DNA from: Planococcus sp. SK3692
Lineage (GTDB): Bacteria > Bacillota > Bacilli > Bacillales_A > Planococcaceae
Reading direction: 5' to 3'
NCBI RefSeq assembly: GCF_028890485.2
Contig: NZ_JARCHV010000002.1
Span: forward strand, 434,001-498,000
Length of the DNA stretch: 64,000 nucleotides
Numbering within the stretch: position 1 is the stretch's first letter; each line of letters opens with the position of its first letter. The notes beneath the pieces were generated by a model. It was not told the origin of the DNA and searched no databases. It was given only the letters and a program-made list of their open reading frames with translations. Both the position numbers and the translations under genes were made by a program. Shown piece after piece: positions 56,968 through 64,000 of the stretch.

Positions 56968-56980
56968 GGTCCGCTTTTTC
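56953..56980 (+). terminator. Terminator of the MarR/Pip operon
   Basis: AGCGGCC and GGTCCGCT pair with one bulged T around ATTTAA, followed by TTTTTC. It overlaps the stop codon. Confidence 0.75.
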
Positions 56981-57044
56981 TTTTGGAAAAAATCCCGGTG
57001 TGATAAGATGGAGTCAGAATTTGTTTTTTGAAAGGAAGAGGACT

Positions 57045-58235
57045 TTGTCGAAAAAATTAGATGCGTTTTTGGAAGAAAACTTAACGGAATTGAAAGATCA
57101 AGGCCTATATAATGAGATCGATCCGGTAGAAGGCCCGAACGGAGCGATGATTAAAATCGGCGGCAAGGACCTGATCAACTTGTCATCAAACAACTACTTG
57201 GGGCTTGCAACAGATGAAGATTTGAAGAAAGTAGCGATTCAAGCGATCGAAAAATACGGAGTCGGCGCTGGTGCTGTCCGTACGATTAACGGGACGCTCG
57301 ACCTTCACGTGCAATTGGAAGAGAAATTGGCTGAGTTCAAAGGAACAGAAGCAGCGATTTCATTCCAATCCGGCTTCAACTGCAATATGGCGGCAATTTC
57401 TGCAGTCATGGACAAAAACGATGCCATCCTGTCTGATCAATTGAATCATGCATCGATCATCGACGGCTGCCGTTTGTCGAAAGCGAAAATCATCGCATTC
57501 AAACACTCCGACATGGAAGACCTTCGCCAGAAAGCGAAAGAAGCAACTGAATCCGGCCAGTACAATAAAGTAATGGTCATCACGGACGGCGTCTTCTCAA
57601 TGGACGGCGATATTGCGAAGCTTCCGGAAATCGTGGAAATCGCAAAAGAGTTCGACTTGATCACATACGTTGATGACGCACACGGTTCAGGCGTCACGGG
57701 CAAAGGGAAAGGCACTGTGAAGCATTTCGGCTTGGAAAAAGAAGTCGATATGCAAATGGGCACACTTTCAAAAGCAGTCGGCGTTGTCGGCGGTTATGTT
57801 GCCGGCAAGAAAAATCTGATCGATTGGCTGCGCGTGCGCTCGCGTCCATTCCTATTCTCGACAGCGGTAACGCCAGGGGACGTGGCAGCGACAACGGCTG
57901 CGGTCCAAAAAATCATCGATTCGACAGAACTTCACGACAAATTGTGGAACAACGGCGATTATTTGAAGAAGGGCTTGAAAGAGCTTGGCTTTGATATCGG
58001 CGATTCCGCGACACCGATCACGCCATGCATCATCGGCGACGAAAAATTGACTCAGCAATTCTCAAAACGCTTGTTTGAAGAAGGCGTCTACGCGAAATCG
58101 ATCGTCTTCCCGACGGTTCCACGCGGCACTGGCCGTGTGCGCAATATGCCAACAGCAGCACATACGAAAGAAATGCTCGACGAAGCGATCGAGATCTACG
58201 CAAAAGTCGGCAAAGAACTGAACGTCATCAAGTAA
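57045..58235 (+). CDS. kbl: Glycine C-acetyltransferase (2-amino-3-ketobutyrate CoA ligase)
   Basis: 396 residues of the alpha-oxoamine synthase family (PLP fold type I). Visible are [19 protein letters not shown] and the PLP-binding Lys243 in [11 protein letters not shown]. It converts 2-amino-3-ketobutyrate and CoA to glycine and acetyl-CoA in threonine breakdown. TTG 57045 follows AAAGGAAGAGG; the upstream open frame to 57000 overlaps the promoter. The usual partner tdh is not adjacent; related enzymes such as 8-amino-7-oxononanoate synthase are less likely in the absence of bio genes. Confidence 0.9.
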   Translation: MSKKLDAFLEENLTELKDQGLYNEIDPVEGPNGAMIKIGGKDLINLSSNNYLGLATDEDLKKVAIQAIEKYGVGAGAVRTINGTLDLHVQLEEKLAEFKGTEAAISFQSGFNCNMAAISAVMDKNDAILSDQLNHASIIDGCRLSKAKIIAFKHSDMEDLRQKAKEATESGQYNKVMVITDGVFSMDGDIAKLPEIVEIAKEFDLITYVDDAHGSGVTGKGKGTVKHFGLEKEVDMQMGTLSKAVGVVGGYVAGKKNLIDWLRVRSRPFLFSTAVTPGDVAATTAAVQKIIDSTELHDKLWNNGDYLKKGLKELGFDIGDSATPITPCIIGDEKLTQQFSKRLFEEGVYAKSIVFPTVPRGTGRVRNMPTAAHTKEMLDEAIEIYAKVGKELNVIK

Positions 58236-58239
58236 CACG

Positions 58240-58277
58240 AAACCCGCACAGCTCATTGAGTTGTGCGGGTTTTTTCT
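58240..58277 (+). terminator. Terminator of kbl
   Basis: AACCCGCACAGCTCA and TGAGTTGTGCGGGTT form a near-perfect stem followed by six T residues. Confidence 0.92.
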
Positions 58278-58310
58278 TTGTGCTGTTGAATAAGAAATGT
58301 GAGGAGTGTA

Positions 58311-58557
58311 GACTGCGCTCCAGGGGGCACGCTTGGGGCTCGCAGGATGCGAGTCATGCAGTTGATGCGACAGGACGTCGCGTTTTCAACTGCCCGGGGA
58401 TGGGCGGGTGCCCCGCCAATGTGCCAATGAAAAAACCTGCGACATATCTGCAAACAGATATGTCGCAAATGAATAAGCTCAGCTCCCCTTCACTTATTCA
58501 TTCGCTCGGTCCCCCAGGAGTCAGCCATTTCCGCTCCGTCTCTAGTTTTAGAATGGA
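58311..58557 (+). repeat. Bacillales-type intergenic repeat with G-rich/C-rich arms, copy 2
   Basis: Arms GACTGCGCTCCAGGGGGCAC and CTCGGTCCCCCAGGAGTC match those at 40313-40450, but the interior is longer and holds different hairpins: GCAGTTGA with TCAACTGC, and TGCGACATATCTG with CAGATATGTCGCA (58436-58466, perfect 13 bp). The open frame across it is not a gene. Confidence 0.75.
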
Positions 58558-58639
58558 AAAGAATTCTTCCTGTACTGATACAAGTGTGAAGAGCTTTGGA
58601 TAGGTTCGTAAGTTCAAAGGAATAGTCGGTGAAGAATCA

Positions 58640-59300
58640 CTATCAATGTCGAGTTCAACTGAGCGTCTTCCATCAGTAGATGATTTAGAACAAAAAAGAT
58701 ACTTTCTCGCAGGAAACATTCAGTGAAATCGAAAAGCCGAACCGCGCTAACGGGCGAGCCGGAGCAATGAGACAAGCGTTCTTCTTGGCTCATTGCGGGA
58801 GGCCAGCCCAAAGCGGGAGGCGGCTAGTTCGTGATGAAATGTTCAATAGATAATACATCTCGCTCCCAAGTCCAACTAAGCGTCCCCATCAGCGGATGAA
58901 ATCAATTAACAGCCACACTTCCTCGCACATAACATCCAATGAAATCGAAAAGCCGAACCGCGCTAACGGGCGAGCCGGAGCAATGAGACAAGTGTTCTTC
59001 TTGGCTCATTGTGGGAGGCATGCCCAAAGCGGGAGGCGACTGCTTCGTGATGAAAAGATCGACAAACCATTCGTCTCACTCACAAGTCTAAATAAGTATC
59101 ATCCACCAGCGGATGAACATATGAAAAAGAGTTACTTCATCACCCGAAAAATCCAATGAAATCGAAAAGCCGAACCGCGCTAACGGGCGAGCCGAAGCAA
59201 TAAGACGAGCATTCTTCTCGGCTTATTGCGAGAGGCCAGCCCAAAGCGGTAGGCGCTTGCCAAAAGATGAAACAATAAACAATGAACAATCCATCTCGCT
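58640..59300 (+). repeat. Tandem array of three structured repeat units (216-217-bp period)
   Basis: The conserved core starting GAAATCGAAAAGCCGAACCG recurs at 58725, 58941 and 59158. Each core has helix P2, GGGCGAGCC with GGCCAGCCC (58752-58760 with 58801-58809 in unit 1), and hairpin P3, GCAATGAG-A-CAAG with CTTG-G-CTCATTGC (58764-58796). Unit 3 changes P3 to GCAATAAG-A-CGAG with CTCG-G-CTTATTGC: two compensatory changes. Loops are all seven bases. Spacers between cores are less conserved. It lies between the converging kbl and M20 genes and no credible gene is seen in it. Confidence 0.88.
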
Positions 59301-59344
59301 CACTTGCCCCACTAGCTCGCCTATTCCTCGTTCCGGTTAGCTTA

Positions 59345-59386
59345 CAATAAAATCCCCCTCCAGCGATCGGCTGAAGGGGGATTTGC
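59345..59386 (-). terminator. Terminator of the M20 hydrolase gene
   Basis: ATCCCCCTTCAGCC and GCTGGAGGGGGAT form a stem around GATC, followed on the minus strand by TTTTATT. Confidence 0.9.
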
Positions 59387-59414
59387 TTTATTATTTGGCA
59401 GAATCGGTTTCTGC

Positions 59415-60590
59415 TTACTGGGCGTTGAAATAGATGGAAGCAAATACTTTTGCCGTCGTGTTCATTGCGTCTTCGTTAAAGTCGAAGTTTTCATGATGGT
59501 GCGGATAGACGCGAGTTTCGTCATTCATTTTCGCGCCGACAAAAAAGTAAGCGCCAGGTTTCGCTTGCGTGTAATAGGCGAAATCCTCGACCGGCATGAT
59601 TGGGTCGATATCGATGACATTGTCTTCACCGACGACAGGGCGAGCGGAAGTGCGGACAATTTCTGCCGCTTCCGGGTGGTTCCACAGCGAGTCGTAGCCG
59701 GTCTCGACAATCACTTCTGCGCGTGCGCCCATGGCAGCGGCAACGTTTTCAGAGACTCCGCGCACGCGTTCACTGGCGAGCTTGCGCAGTTCCGGATCGA
59801 ACACGCGGATCGTGCCTTCCATGACCGCTTTGCTTGGGATGACATTGTCAGCGTCGCCCGCATGGAATTTACCGATCGATACAACGAGTTCTTTCAGTGG
59901 GTCTGCATTGCGGCTGACAATCGATTGCAGTGCGACCATGATGTGGCTCGCAGTTAAGATCGGGTCGATGCCGGTATGTGGTTCTGCACCGTGGGTTCCG
60001 GAGCCGTACACATTGATTTTAATGGCGTCTTCAGAAGCTTGCAAGTAGCCATCGCGAAGATAGACTTTGCCGGATTCCATTTTGCTTTGGAGATGTGCAC
60101 CAAATACGAGATCGACGCCATCGAGGCAACCGTCTTCAATCATTGCGCGCGCACCGCCTGGTGATAATTCTTCGCCGAATTGGTGTATCAGCACAATGGT
60201 ACCTGGGAGTTCGTCTTTGATCGCCATCATTGCTTTCGCAAAGCCGAGAAGGCCGGCAGTATGGCCGTCGTGGCCGCAAGCATGCATAACACCTGGAACC
60301 GTCGATTTATAAGAAACTTCTTTTTGATCGTCGATCGGAAGCGCGTCAAAGTCAGCGCGAAAAGCAATTGTCTTGCCGGGTTTGCCGCCACGAATCGTGC
60401 CGACGACACCACGGCCGCCGACGCCTCGTCGTACTTCAACACCCATTTCCTCTAATCGATCTGCGATATAAGCAGGCGTTTCTACTTCCTGATGGGATAG
60501 CTCGGGATGCATATGGAGATAGCGGCGAATGTCCACCATTTCCTCTTGTAAGGAATCAATCAATGCATCGGTTTGTTTTAATAAGCTCAT
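59415..60590 (-). CDS. M20 family amidohydrolase/aminoacylase
   Basis: 391 residues. Metal-site motifs are CGHDGHTAGLLG, the catalytic glutamate in HQFGEELSPGGA, VFGAHLQSKMESG and a C-terminal HHENFDFNEDAM. The form is that of N-acyl-amino-acid hydrolases and diaminopimelate deacetylase-like enzymes, which release amino acids from amide conjugates. It is transcribed away from the epimerase-transporter pair, suggesting a shared amino-acid-conjugate or dipeptide pathway. AAAGGAG precedes the ATG. Confidence 0.9.
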   Translation of the reverse strand: MSLLKQTDALIDSLQEEMVDIRRYLHMHPELSHQEVETPAYIADRLEEMGVEVRRGVGGRGVVGTIRGGKPGKTIAFRADFDALPIDDQKEVSYKSTVPGVMHACGHDGHTAGLLGFAKAMMAIKDELPGTIVLIHQFGEELSPGGARAMIEDGCLDGVDLVFGAHLQSKMESGKVYLRDGYLQASEDAIKINVYGSGTHGAEPHTGIDPILTASHIMVALQSIVSRNADPLKELVVSIGKFHAGDADNVIPSKAVMEGTIRVFDPELRKLASERVRGVSENVAAAMGARAEVIVETGYDSLWNHPEAAEIVRTSARPVVGEDNVIDIDPIMPVEDFAYYTQAKPGAYFFVGAKMNDETRVYPHHHENFDFNEDAMNTTAKVFASIYFNAQ

Positions 60591-60740
60591 GAATAATAAA
60601 CTCCTTTATCCTACAAAAATTTTAAACACACAATAATGCTATTATACGCTGTGTTGCAGCAAGCATCAAAATTATTGCGCTATTACAAAAGCTTTTATAG
60701 TATAATCATACAATACAACTAATAAATTGGGGGCTTCATT

Positions 60741-61865
60741 ATGAAAATCACTCAAGCACGATTGCATGCAGTGCGCTTTCCTTTGCATGAACCATTTATC
60801 ATCTCCTATGCGACCTATCCAGATATGCCGTCTTTGATTCTTGAACTGGAAACGGATAACGGCTTGGTCGGGTACGGGGAGGCGGTACCGGATGAACATG
60901 TGACAGGCGAGTATTTTACAGCGAGTTATGAAGTGCTGAAGGAACTATTTTTGCCGGCGGTCATCGGCATGAATCCGTTTGATATTGAAGCGATCCATCA
61001 TAAGATGAACGGAATCCTGGCGGGCAACCCGGCAGCGAAAGCCGCAGTCGATATCGCTTGCTACGACTTGATGGGCAAAGCTTCAGGCCAACCGGTCTAT
61101 AATTTGCTTGGTGGACAGTCGAAAGAACATTTATCCTATCCGCGCGTGTTGAGCATCGAATCGCCTAAAATCATGGCGGAAAAAGCGCAACAGGCCGTTG
61201 AAGCGGGCTATGGTTCGTTGAAATTGAAAGTTGGGGCAGGTAATGCACAATTGGATGTGGACCGAATTTTAGCGGTACGCGAAAAAGTCGGCCCGGATAT
61301 GCCGATTCGTGTCGATGTCAACCAAGGCTGGAAATCGGTCGGGACAGCGGTTGCGGCCATCCGCCAGCTGGAATCGGCAGGTCTCAGCTGGATCGAACAG
61401 CCAATTCGCATGGGAGATATCCGCGGTTTGGCGGAAGTACGTCAAAAAACGGCAGTGCCGATCATGGCGGACGAAACGGTGCAGTCGATGGAAGATTTGC
61501 TCGAAATCATCCGTCTCGATGCGGCTGATGTGATCAACATCAAATTGATGAAATGCGGTGGGATTTTCCACGCAGTGCAAATGGCGAAAACGGCGGAAGC
61601 GGCAGGGATGTTGTGCCAGATCGGTTCCATGGTGGAATCATCCGTTGCCTCAAGTGCCGGCTATCACGCGGCGATGTCGCGAATCAATATCGAAAGTACG
61701 GAACTGACAGGTCCACTCTTATTCAGTGAAGAAATCGGAGACTTGAAATACGAGCATCCCCATGTGCTCTTGAGCGGCAAACCCGGGCTTGGCATTGAGG
61801 TTGATCCTGAGAAGTTGAAGAAATTGACGGGCACATCTTGTACAGTAGGGGGCGATCTTGCATGA
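60741..61865 (+). CDS. Dipeptide epimerase (enolase superfamily)
   Basis: 374 residues. The catalytic KxK motif is LKLKVG (Lys161, Lys163); metal ligands are Asp192, Glu219 and Asp244, and the second catalytic lysine is Lys268 in NIKLMKCGG. This set defines the muconate-lactonising subgroup of the enolase superfamily, and the spacing fits L-Ala-D/L-Glu-type dipeptide epimerases. Substrate specificity needs biochemical proof; N-succinylamino acid racemase/OSB synthase is an alternative. A -10 TATAAT (60701-60706) precedes it. Its stop overlaps the next start (ATGA). Confidence 0.87.
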   Translation: MKITQARLHAVRFPLHEPFIISYATYPDMPSLILELETDNGLVGYGEAVPDEHVTGEYFTASYEVLKELFLPAVIGMNPFDIEAIHHKMNGILAGNPAAKAAVDIACYDLMGKASGQPVYNLLGGQSKEHLSYPRVLSIESPKIMAEKAQQAVEAGYGSLKLKVGAGNAQLDVDRILAVREKVGPDMPIRVDVNQGWKSVGTAVAAIRQLESAGLSWIEQPIRMGDIRGLAEVRQKTAVPIMADETVQSMEDLLEIIRLDAADVINIKLMKCGGIFHAVQMAKTAEAAGMLCQIGSMVESSVASSAGYHAAMSRINIESTELTGPLLFSEEIGDLKYEHPHVLLSGKPGLGIEVDPEKLKKLTGTSCTVGGDLA

Positions 61866-63274
61866 CGGCTAAACCCCAAAAAATCAAAAAAGGCGGAGAC
61901 AAAATCCCGCATACATATGCGATTTTATTTTTGATCATGATCGCAGCAATGGTTGCTTCGTATTTGATTCCAGCAGGACAATACGAGCGGGAGGAAGTGG
62001 ACGGGCGTACAGTCGTCATCGACAATTCCTTTGCGGAAGTGGAACAAAGCCCGGTCGGATTCTTTGAATTGTTCAAAGCGATTCCCACAGGGATGTCCGA
62101 AGCTTCAAGCATCATCTTCTATATTTTCCTAGTCGGCGGCGCATTCGGCATTATCCGTGCGACGGGCGCGATCGAATCCGGAATCGCGAAAGTGGTCGAT
62201 AAGCTCGAGAAGCGCGAAAAGTTTTTGATCCCCATTATTATGATCCTGTTTTCGGTACTCGGTGCCACAATCGGAATGGCGGAGGAAGTTATCATCTTCG
62301 TGCCGATCGGCATTGCCGTGGCACGGGCAATCGGCTTTGACGCCATGACCGGAACTGCGATGGTGTCACTCGGTGCAGCGTCCGGTTTTATCGGCGGTAT
62401 GCTCAATCCGTTTACGGTCGGGATTGCACAAGGCATTGCGGAATTGCAGATTTTCTCTGGAATCGGCTTCCGCTTCGGTGCGTATATCTTCTTCCTGAGC
62501 TTTGCAATTTGGTACGTCATGCGCTATGCGGCGAAAGTGAAAAAAGACCCGACGCAAAGTGTTATCTATGAAATCGAGAAACGTGCCCAGAAATCCTCGA
62601 CAAAAGATCAGGCGGAAGCGCTCGGTGCGTTCAACTGGCGCCACGGTATGGTATTCGTGTTCCTAGCAGTCGGCCTTGGCATCAATGTCTACGGTGTATT
62701 TGAATGGGGCTGGTATTTGACGGAACTTGCCGCCTCATTTGTGATTATCGGTTTTGCGGCAGGGCTCGTCGGAAACTTGGGCGTCAATCGAATGTTCGAC
62801 GCCTTTGTTGACGGCATGAAATTGGTCGTCTTCGGTGCGTTGATCGTCGGGTTTGCCCGTGCGATTCTGGTCATCATGGAGCAGGGCGTCATCATGGATA
62901 CGATGATCCACGGCTTATCAAGTGTTATTAGCGGCTTGCCAAATGCCTTGACCGTTATCGGCATGTTCTTCACACAAGTTGTGATCAATTTCTTTATCCC
63001 TTCCGGAAGCGGCCAGGCGGCAACGACAATGCCGATCATGACGCCTTTATCGGATCTATTGTCCATTGAGCGTCAAGTGGCAGTGCTCGCGTATCAATAC
63101 GGAGACGGCATCACCAATTCCATCATTCCGACATCCGCTGCGTTAATGGGTTATTTGGCAGTAGCGGGCATCCCTTATGAAAAATGGGTGAAATTCGTCT
63201 GGAAACTGGTCGTTGGCTGGCTGTTCATTGCGCTCGTCGCACTCGTCATCGCTGTCTTAATCGGCGTTTCATGA
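61862..63274 (+). CDS. YfcC family transporter (C4-dicarboxylate/amino-acid carrier-like)
   Basis: 470 residues with about 12 hydrophobic helices. The early IPAGQYEREEVDGRTVVIDN loop, the GGAFGIIRATGAIESGI block and FIPSGSGQAATTMPIMTPLSD are typical of YfcC/AbgT-related carriers. It probably imports the dipeptide or amino-acid derivative handled by the upstream epimerase and the divergent hydrolase. The ATG at 61862 overlaps the epimerase stop by four bases, so the two are translationally coupled. Confidence 0.88.
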   Translation: MTAKPQKIKKGGDKIPHTYAILFLIMIAAMVASYLIPAGQYEREEVDGRTVVIDNSFAEVEQSPVGFFELFKAIPTGMSEASSIIFYIFLVGGAFGIIRATGAIESGIAKVVDKLEKREKFLIPIIMILFSVLGATIGMAEEVIIFVPIGIAVARAIGFDAMTGTAMVSLGAASGFIGGMLNPFTVGIAQGIAELQIFSGIGFRFGAYIFFLSFAIWYVMRYAAKVKKDPTQSVIYEIEKRAQKSSTKDQAEALGAFNWRHGMVFVFLAVGLGINVYGVFEWGWYLTELAASFVIIGFAAGLVGNLGVNRMFDAFVDGMKLVVFGALIVGFARAILVIMEQGVIMDTMIHGLSSVISGLPNALTVIGMFFTQVVINFFIPSGSGQAATTMPIMTPLSDLLSIERQVAVLAYQYGDGITNSIIPTSAALMGYLAVAGIPYEKWVKFVWKLVVGWLFIALVALVIAVLIGVS

Positions 63275-63280
63275 ATACAA

Positions 63281-63315
63281 AAAAATCTCCAGTACTAAAT
63301 ATACTGGGGATTTTC
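63281..63315 (+). terminator. Terminator of the YfcC gene; left flank of element B
   Basis: ATCTCCAGTA and TACTGGGGAT pair around CTAAATA, followed by TTTTC. A 35-base relative (29 of 35 identical) lies at 63627-63661. Confidence 0.88.
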
Positions 63316-63626
63316 AGAGTGTTGAAGAAGTCTGTTAGACAGATATTAAATTAAAAGCTGACGATCTTTTCGACATTCAAAAATCAATGACTTATTCAAG
63401 TATTTGGAGAAGTGTTTGCTCGACTCCTGTGGGACTAGCGGGTTTGAGAGACCCCGCAGTGAATGATTAAGCGAAGCATCGCTGAGCCTAATCAATTGCG
63501 ACGCATCTGCTATGCAGATGTGAGAGCACACGGTTTTCGCAGCGAACGAGGAGGCTCGATTCCCGCCCCACGGAAAGCGAGCAATAAACTTCAGAAAATA
63601 CAACTACTTTACTTTCTCGACAATCT
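63316..63626 (+). mobile_element. MITE-like element, copy B (311 bp)
   Basis: It starts AGAGTGTTGAAGAAGTCTG and ends TTTCTCGACAATCT; the ends are imperfect inverted repeats (10 of 14 positions). It shares AGTATTTGGAGAAG, GTTTGCTCGACTCCTG, GCGGGTTTGAGAGACCCC and CGAGGAGGCTCGATTCCCGC with copy A, plus an extra internal arm of about 75 bases. No coding capacity. Confidence 0.7.
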
Positions 63627-63661
63627 AAAAATCCCCAGCGCTATATGCACTGGGGATTTTC
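63627..63661 (-). terminator. Terminator of the amino-acid ABC gene; right flank of element B
   Basis: CCCCAGCGC and GCACTGGGG pair, with A and T runs on both sides. It serves the converging minus-strand gene and resembles the hairpin at 63281-63315. Confidence 0.85.
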
Positions 63662-63666
63662 TTTGT

Positions 63667-64000
63667 TCAAATGGTGTCCGTGTCTTGAATTAAATTCAAG
63701 AAGCGTTTCGTGCGTTCTTCTTGTGGGCGATTGAACACCTCGTCCGGTGTGCCGCGTTCAACAATCCGTCCGCTGTCCATGAACAATACTTCATCAGCTG
63801 CGCCTTTTGCAAAACGCATTTCATGGGTGACGACGACCATTGTCATGCCTTCTTGCGCCAAGTCTTTCATGACTTGCAGCACTTCGCCGACAAGTTCAGG
63901 GTCGAGTGCGGAAGTTGGTTCATCGAACAGCATGACTTTTGGTTCGAGCGCGAGCGCGCGGGCAATGCCGACGCGCTGTTGCTGGCCGCCAGACAACTGA
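63667..64000 (-). CDS. Polar amino-acid ABC transporter ATPase (GlnQ-like), partial
   Basis: Only the C-terminal ~111 residues are visible; the 5' end lies beyond base 64000. They include the ABC signature [17 protein letters not shown], Walker [15 protein letters not shown], and the switch histidine in VVTHEM, followed by [14 protein letters not shown], a C-terminus typical of polar-amino-acid uptake ATPases. Its permease and binding protein should lie further along the minus strand outside the window. Confidence 0.9.
   Translation of the reverse strand, partial: QLSGGQQQRVGIARALALEPKVMLFDEPTSALDPELVGEVLQVMKDLAQEGMTMVVVTHEMRFAKGAADEVLFMDSGRIVERGTPDEVFNRPQEERTKRFLNLIQDTDTI

Noticed and set aside
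58256-59159. Plus-strand open frames of 115 and 87 residues in the kbl-M20 gap
   Set aside because: They cross the repeat elements, lack ribosome sites and do not stay open in equivalent repeat copies.
58640-59300. CRISPR array
   Set aside because: The period is 216-217 bp, the conserved core is about 100 nt with internal hairpins, and spacers are themselves related; no cas genes are near.

Overview
The window looks like chromosomal DNA of a low-to-mid GC Gram-positive bacterium of the Planococcaceae (Planococcus/Planomicrobium-like). This is an inference from gene content: strong AGGAGG-type ribosome binding sites with frequent TTG/GTG starts, an mccA-mccB operon, YusW-type lipoprotein, SE1832-family protein, DegV, PlsY, BmrCD-like exporter, Cre (CcpA) boxes, and dense Rho-independent terminators. 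No rRNA, tRNA, prophage, CRISPR array or intact transposase was seen.

Layout. 1-9.4 kb: end of a sensor kinase, a membrane channel with conserved TM-helix repeats, an acetate/short-chain-acid uptake and activation operon (DUF485, SSS symporter, Yip1-like protein, acyl-CoA synthetase) behind a promoter with a perfect Cre box and a perfect 18-bp palindrome, then DedA, a D-2-hydroxyacid dehydrogenase and TrhO. 9.4-16.7 kb: a MerR/TipAS-type regulator overlapping a 42-aa zinc-ribbon microprotein, then a probable lysine-degradation operon (aldehyde dehydrogenase, lysine 6-dehydrogenase-like protein, acyl-CoA dehydrogenase), a lipid kinase and an AlaX editing protein. 16.7-32.4 kb: an anchored SbsA-like/beta-propeller protein, zinc alcohol dehydrogenase, split ThrE exporter, PAS-GGDEF-EAL phosphodiesterase, EamA transporter, heterodimeric ABC exporter, tandem GNAT, YusW lipoprotein, tryptophan 2,3-dioxygenase, GDPD and a 54-aa membrane protein. 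32.4-45.4 kb: DUF2804, DegV, PlsY, M20 dipeptidase, CNNM/CorC protein, orphan sigma factor, PLD enzyme, ABC-F, SE1832, NhaP-type antiporter, FMN reductase. 45.4-58.2 kb: topB, ybaK, YczE-like protein, a methyltransferase-luxS-mccA-mccB sulfur-recycling operon, a secreted metalloprotease, a MarR/YhgE-Pip operon with twin palindromic operators, and kbl. 58.2-64 kb: repeats, then a divergent M20 hydrolase / dipeptide epimerase-YfcC transporter locus and the end of an amino-acid ABC ATPase.

The most unusual content is intergenic. (1) A structured repeat family occurs at three convergent gene junctions (21.6, 40.6 and 58.6-59.3 kb, the last as a three-unit tandem array with a 216-217-bp period); its helices are kept by compensatory base changes, which points to a functional RNA or DNA fold. 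(2) Two MITE-like elements (45.4 and 63.3 kb) with imperfect inverted ends are each flanked by 32-35-bp near-identical copies of the host gene's terminator hairpin, as if insertion duplicated the whole terminator. (3) A 24-unit TAAG microsatellite follows the PLD gene. (4) An identical 18-nt motif sits about 21 nt upstream of two unlinked start codons.
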